Of a DNA stretch of 64,000 nt, positions 60,819 to 64,000 are shown piece after piece. The number at the start of each line of letters is the position of its first letter. The first letter of the stretch is position 1. The notes beneath the pieces are model-generated. The model searched no databases, had not been told where the DNA came from, and saw nothing but the letters and a program-made list of their open reading frames with translations. This stretch comes from Mycobacterium sp. (GTDB lineage: Bacteria; Actinomycetota; Actinomycetes; Mycobacteriales; Mycobacteriaceae). The stretch spans positions 186,001 to 250,000 of the forward strand of contig JAKFVT010000033.1 of assembly GCA_021732005.1 (NCBI GenBank). The letters run 5' to 3'. Both the position numbers and the translations under genes were made by a program.

Positions 60819-62300
60819 TCATCCCGCCCCGAGCGCCGACATCAGGTCGGGCATCGCGACGGTCGCAAATCCGATCGAGGCATCCCCTATCCCGTAAGGC
60901 AGCACCAAGGTGTCGGCGTGAACGATTGCGCCACATGAATAGACCACGTTGGGGACGTAACCGTCCTGCTCGTCCGGGGCGGGACTCAGCAGCGGCTCGT
61001 GCAGCCGGCCGATCACTTTCGTCGGGTCATCGAGGTCGAGCAACAGGGCACCTATCCGGTAGGTGCGCATCGGGCCGACCCCATGGGTGAGCACCAACCA
61101 TCCGGCATCGGTCTCGATCGGTGAACCACAGTTGCCCAGTTGCAAGACCTCCCAGGCCTCGACCGAGCGCTGGCACGGACGCGCGTCCGTCCACACAAAT
61201 GGGTGATCCGAATACGCGATTGAGTTCGACTCGCGATCCGCCCTCGACAACCCGGCGTACCGGCCGTTGATGCGACGCGGAAACAATGCCAGACCCTTGT
61301 TGGCCGCAGCGCGCCCAACCATGGGCTTCGAGGTGAATGACCGGAAGTCGGCCGTCTCCAACAGCTGTTGGCTGATGTGCGATCCGCTGTAAGCGGTGTA
61401 GGTGGCGTAGAAGGTCACAGAGCCGTCGTCGTCGACGAAGCGCACGAATCGCGCGTCCTCCATACCGACCGACTCGGCGTCCGTCGAAGGCCACAGCACG
61501 CGTTCGGAAATCGGCACCTGGTGTGGGAATTCGACAGCGTAGCTTCTGTCCGCGATCGCGCGGATCTCGGAGATGGTCTCGAGCACACGTCCACGAGTGC
61601 TCGAGTGAGACTGCAGTTGGACCAGCCTCTCCTCCAGGTCGGTAGGGGTAAAGCACTCACCGAGTGGTTCAAGGGCGTAGTTGGCTGCTTCCCCGTCATC
61701 GTCGAGTCGGTGAAGCTCGCTGCGGAAGGCCGCCGCGTCCAAGCCTCCCGCCGCCGTCGCACCGAGCGTGGCGAACGCACCCAGCGGGTCGATGCGGGGG
61801 CATCCCGACGCATCGACCACACCGGTCCGAAACCCGATCGACGACCGGTGACCCTCACCAATACCGCGCACACTCAACAGAATTCGTAGTTCACCTGCGG
61901 TCGTCCCGGTCTGGTCAGGGTGCGCGACAATGCTCGGATTGCACAGCGCCGCACCCTCGATCGCGTACTCACTGGTGAAGGTGGCTCCCAGTAACAACAT
62001 CCGGGCATCGGACACTCGCGCATCTGGCCGCAGCCGGTCAGCAAGTTCGCGCGCGTGCCGCCGGAACGTGCCGCCCAGATCGCGATGCCGACTGTCGAAT
62101 CGGCTGATCACGTCATCCAGCGAGCGCATAACATCGTCTTCACCCAGCGCGAGGATGCGCGCGAGCACCGCTCCCGCCCGCGAATCCTGCTGCTCGAAGC
62201 CTTCCTGGCCAGGCACGAAAAGCCGGGTGACGACCCGTGACCTATCATGCGTGAGCCGCAGTGGGACACGCTTGGCGAGATCAACTTCCATTGACGTCAT
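60819..62300 (-). CDS. GH130-like mannoside phosphorylase/hydrolase
   Basis: A 493-residue protein of the glycoside hydrolase 130 (five-blade beta-propeller) group. Visible parts: SIVAHPDQTG, GMEDARFVRFVDDDGSVTFYA, YAGLSRADRESNSIAYSDH, LGNCGSPIETDAGWLVLTHGV and YVPNVVYSCGAIVHADTLVL, the family GxEDxR and NxxxxG arrangement with catalytic Asp. GH130 enzymes phosphorolyse or hydrolyse beta-mannosides. Encoded in the same transcription unit as a helical-barrel protein and a GT4 glycosyltransferase, with ATGA overlap. No signal peptide. Confidence 0.87.
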   Translation of the reverse strand: MTSMEVDLAKRVPLRLTHDRSRVVTRLFVPGQEGFEQQDSRAGAVLARILALGEDDVMRSLDDVISRFDSRHRDLGGTFRRHARELADRLRPDARVSDARMLLLGATFTSEYAIEGAALCNPSIVAHPDQTGTTAGELRILLSVRGIGEGHRSSIGFRTGVVDASGCPRIDPLGAFATLGATAAGGLDAAAFRSELHRLDDDGEAANYALEPLGECFTPTDLEERLVQLQSHSSTRGRVLETISEIRAIADRSYAVEFPHQVPISERVLWPSTDAESVGMEDARFVRFVDDDGSVTFYATYTAYSGSHISQQLLETADFRSFTSKPMVGRAAANKGLALFPRRINGRYAGLSRADRESNSIAYSDHPFVWTDARPCQRSVEAWEVLQLGNCGSPIETDAGWLVLTHGVGPMRTYRIGALLLDLDDPTKVIGRLHEPLLSPAPDEQDGYVPNVVYSCGAIVHADTLVLPYGIGDASIGFATVAMPDLMSALGAG

Positions 62301-63316
62301 CTCTGCAGCAACGATATTCGCCGGCCGTGCTGCATCGTCGAGATCATTGCCAACGTCGACTCAGCGCCTTGATTGAGGTTGACCCCGTCGGCCTGCAGCC
62401 CGTCGTATCCACCGCCGGTGGCCGGATCCCACATGAGCTGGCCCGCGTCATTGGCGCCGGTGAACCACGACAAGGCATTTCGCACTCCGTCGTTCCATTG
62501 TGCGGCGGCGTCGACGGCAGCGGCGCGAGCGCAGGCGTCGGCCAGCGCTGCGACCTCGATCGGCTGCTGATCGAAAGCCGGTTGGGGGTCGCCTGGGCCC
62601 CGTCCCGCGACCGGAGTGGGCGACAGGTGCCCATTGAAGGTTTCGATATCCAGGAGCCACGCCAACAGGTCGAGCCCCTGCTGCCACAGTTTCGGTGCCT
62701 CCAGCGCCACGCCCACGCCAATGATCGCCTCGGCCAGAACCGCATTGGCGTAGCTGAGACGTGGCTCCGGCCACGGCCAGTCAGGATCCCCGTTCGGCTT
62801 GGCTATCGAGACCGCGTAATCGGTGACCAATTTGCGGGCAGCGCCATGGTCGGGATGGACCGTTAGAACTTCAACGGCACCCAAAGCGGCGTATGCCATC
62901 GCGCGCGGCCATTTCGAACGTCCTTGCGCGGCGCGTTCGAACTGGACGAGCGCTGACTTTCGCACCCATACGACGTCGCTGTGCGCTACTGCTGTGCCGA
63001 GGCCCCAGATGCATCTGCCCCAACAGTCGTCCAGGCTCGGCTCGTCTAACCACTTGCCGGCAGCGTCCATTCGGTTCCGGCAGGCACCACCGAGGGCTTG
63101 GGCGTCATTCAGGAACCGCACGGCAACGCCGGCCAGGCGATTGACCTCACCGGAGGCACCGGGCTCACGGGCGGCGACGACGAGCACGCGGGCCATGTCG
63201 TCAGTGCAATAGCCGTGCTCGGGCCGCGGTTCGTCAAGACACGCGTGCTCGAAGGTCCCGCGGTGGTCCGTCATGCGAAGTAGTTGGTCGAACTTCGGAA
63301 TCGATACCTCGCTCAT
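62297..63316 (-). CDS. Helical-barrel (glycosidase-like) protein
   Basis: A 339-residue helical protein without a family I can name. Repeated helix pairs with conserved aromatics (HGYCTDDMARVLVVAARE, DCWGRCIWGLGTAVAHS, KWPRAMAYAALGAVEVLTVH, DPDWPWPEPRLSYANAVLAE) suggest an (alpha/alpha)6 barrel like unsaturated-glucuronyl hydrolases or GH8/GH15-type proteins. Its ends overlap the GT4 gene upstream (ATGA) and the GH130-like gene downstream (ATGA), so the three are co-translated. A role in a linked glycan process is inferred from this coupling. Confidence 0.72.
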   Translation of the reverse strand: MSEVSIPKFDQLLRMTDHRGTFEHACLDEPRPEHGYCTDDMARVLVVAAREPGASGEVNRLAGVAVRFLNDAQALGGACRNRMDAAGKWLDEPSLDDCWGRCIWGLGTAVAHSDVVWVRKSALVQFERAAQGRSKWPRAMAYAALGAVEVLTVHPDHGAARKLVTDYAVSIAKPNGDPDWPWPEPRLSYANAVLAEAIIGVGVALEAPKLWQQGLDLLAWLLDIETFNGHLSPTPVAGRGPGDPQPAFDQQPIEVAALADACARAAAVDAAAQWNDGVRNALSWFTGANDAGQLMWDPATGGGYDGLQADGVNLNQGAESTLAMISTMQHGRRISLLQR

Positions 63317-64000
63317 ACGAGAGCCGACATCCTGGAGCAGAGACGTTGAGCCAGAACCAGATAGTCCTTGGCAACCACCGGCCAGGCCATCGTCGGAGCC
63401 AACAGACGCGCCCTTGCCGCCATCTGTCCGGCCAACCGTGGCTGCGTCAGCACTGAAAGCAGGGCGGACGTAAGTGCATCCGTGTCACCGTGCGGCACGA
63501 CGATTCCGGTGCCGTCGCCGAGCAGTTCGGCCGCATGAGGGAACGCGGTCGCCACGACCGGACGTCCGTTGGCGATGGCGTCAACCAGTACGCCCGAGGT
63601 GACTTGTTCGGTGGAGTCGTAAGGCAAGACCACCGCCGCCGCTGACTGAATGATCGTGGCGAGCGCCTCGTTGCCCCGATATGCGACATCGAATTTCACC
63701 GAGTCCGCGACGCCCCGGCACTTGGCCCGTTCCCGCAGACCATCAAGATAGGCGTCGCCATCCGCGGCGAGAACCTTCGGATGTGTGCGGCCGGCGATCA
63801 GATAGAGGGGCCGCCCGGGGAGTTCGCTGAGCGTGGCCATGGCATCGATCACTCGCTCGATGCCCTTGCCCGGCCCCAGCAGACCCCAGGTCAAGAGCGT
63901 GGGACGACCGGCGCGTTTGACATGAGCCCTGGCGACCACGGTGGCCCCGTGCGGAATCGTGATGATCTTCCGGCTGTCGACTTCGTAACCCAGACAAAGA
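63313..64000 (-). CDS. GT4 family glycosyltransferase (N-terminus beyond window)
   Basis: The C-terminal 228 residues of a GT-B glycosyltransferase. It shows KIITIPHGATVVA, LLTWGLLGPGKGIERVIDA (donor loop), PLYLIAGRTHPKVLAADGD, and VVLPYDSTEQVTSGVLVDAIANGRPVV in the EX7E-like position, then VVATAFPHAAELLGDGTG. Frame remains open to the window edge. ATGA overlap at 63313-63316 couples it to the helical-barrel gene. The combination with GH130 suggests production or turnover of a mannose-containing glycan, as inference. Confidence 0.88.
   Translation of the reverse strand, partial: LCLGYEVDSRKIITIPHGATVVARAHVKRAGRPTLLTWGLLGPGKGIERVIDAMATLSELPGRPLYLIAGRTHPKVLAADGDAYLDGLRERAKCRGVADSVKFDVAYRGNEALATIIQSAAAVVLPYDSTEQVTSGVLVDAIANGRPVVATAFPHAAELLGDGTGIVVPHGDTDALTSALLSVLTQPRLAGQMAARARLLAPTMAWPVVAKDYLVLAQRLCSRMSALV

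Overview
The window looks like the chromosome of a mycobacterium, probably a fast-growing environmental species (Mycolicibacterium type). It is G+C-rich. It carries mycolic-acid methyltransferases, the HadABC dehydratase genes, an IniB-like protein, a UsfY-like protein and L,D-transpeptidases. Most of the first 43 kb follows, in inverted order, the Mycobacterium tuberculosis block from Rv0632c (echA3) to Rv0650 (sugar kinase). I recognised this from memory of the families, not from a search.

Layout. 1-8.8 kb: a tightly overlapping minus-strand unit (GH38 alpha-mannosidase, FabD2-annotated-type protein, ROK sugar kinase) preceded by an endonuclease/exonuclease/phosphatase-fold protein, then a WYL regulator facing two DinB-fold genes across a perfect inverted repeat. 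8.8-14.3 kb: UbiB-type kinase, LipG-type hydrolase, MmaA2-like and MmaA4-like mycolate methyltransferases, and an HSL-type esterase. 14.4-32.4 kb: an accessory block, with more A+T-rich codons than its flanks, placed between the mmaA genes and the ribosomal/transcription genes. It holds an apparently complete Wzx/Wzy-type exopolysaccharide system: DUF4012 protein, Wzz-tyrosine kinase fusion, polymerase, flippase, methyltransferase, acyltransferase, two glycosyltransferases, GDP-mannose 4,6-dehydratase, a GDP-fucose-synthase-like protein, a DegT-type aminotransferase, a low-molecular-weight tyrosine phosphatase and a polyprenyl-phosphate sugar transferase. 32.4-37.2 kb: the conserved core rplA, rplK, nusG, secE, tRNA-Trp, hadC-hadB-hadA, rpmG, tRNA-Met, tRNA-Thr. 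37.2-43.8 kb: glyoxalase-II-like protein, a GH25-like lysozyme, echA3 with a TetR gene, and assorted hydrolase, membrane and SDR genes.

43.8-64 kb: a cell-envelope and stress region. It has an 798-residue IniB-like Gly/Ala-rich protein, a UsfY paralogue, two L,D-transpeptidase paralogues, an NYN-LOTUS protein, a second pair of cyclopropane-synthase-family genes facing a KasA/B-like ketosynthase that lacks its catalytic cysteine, a DEAD-box helicase next to a cold-shock gene, and a TetR regulator facing a small gene and an alanine-dehydrogenase-family gene across long palindromes. It ends with a minus-strand cluster of GT4 glycosyltransferase, (alpha/alpha)6-barrel-like protein, GH130-like phosphorylase and transglutaminase-like protein, cut by the window edge.

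How the genes work together. The mycolate genes (HadABC for elongation, four SAM methyltransferases for modification, the KAS-like protein) serve the outer membrane. The 14-32 kb block should make, flip, polymerise and export a surface polysaccharide built from GDP-6-deoxymannose-derived sugars under tyrosine-phosphorylation control. The strongest candidates for something undescribed are this polysaccharide locus, including its Tyr-to-Phe fucose-synthase homologue next to a perosamine-synthase-like aminotransferase, and the Cys-to-Asp ketosynthase at 54031-55281.
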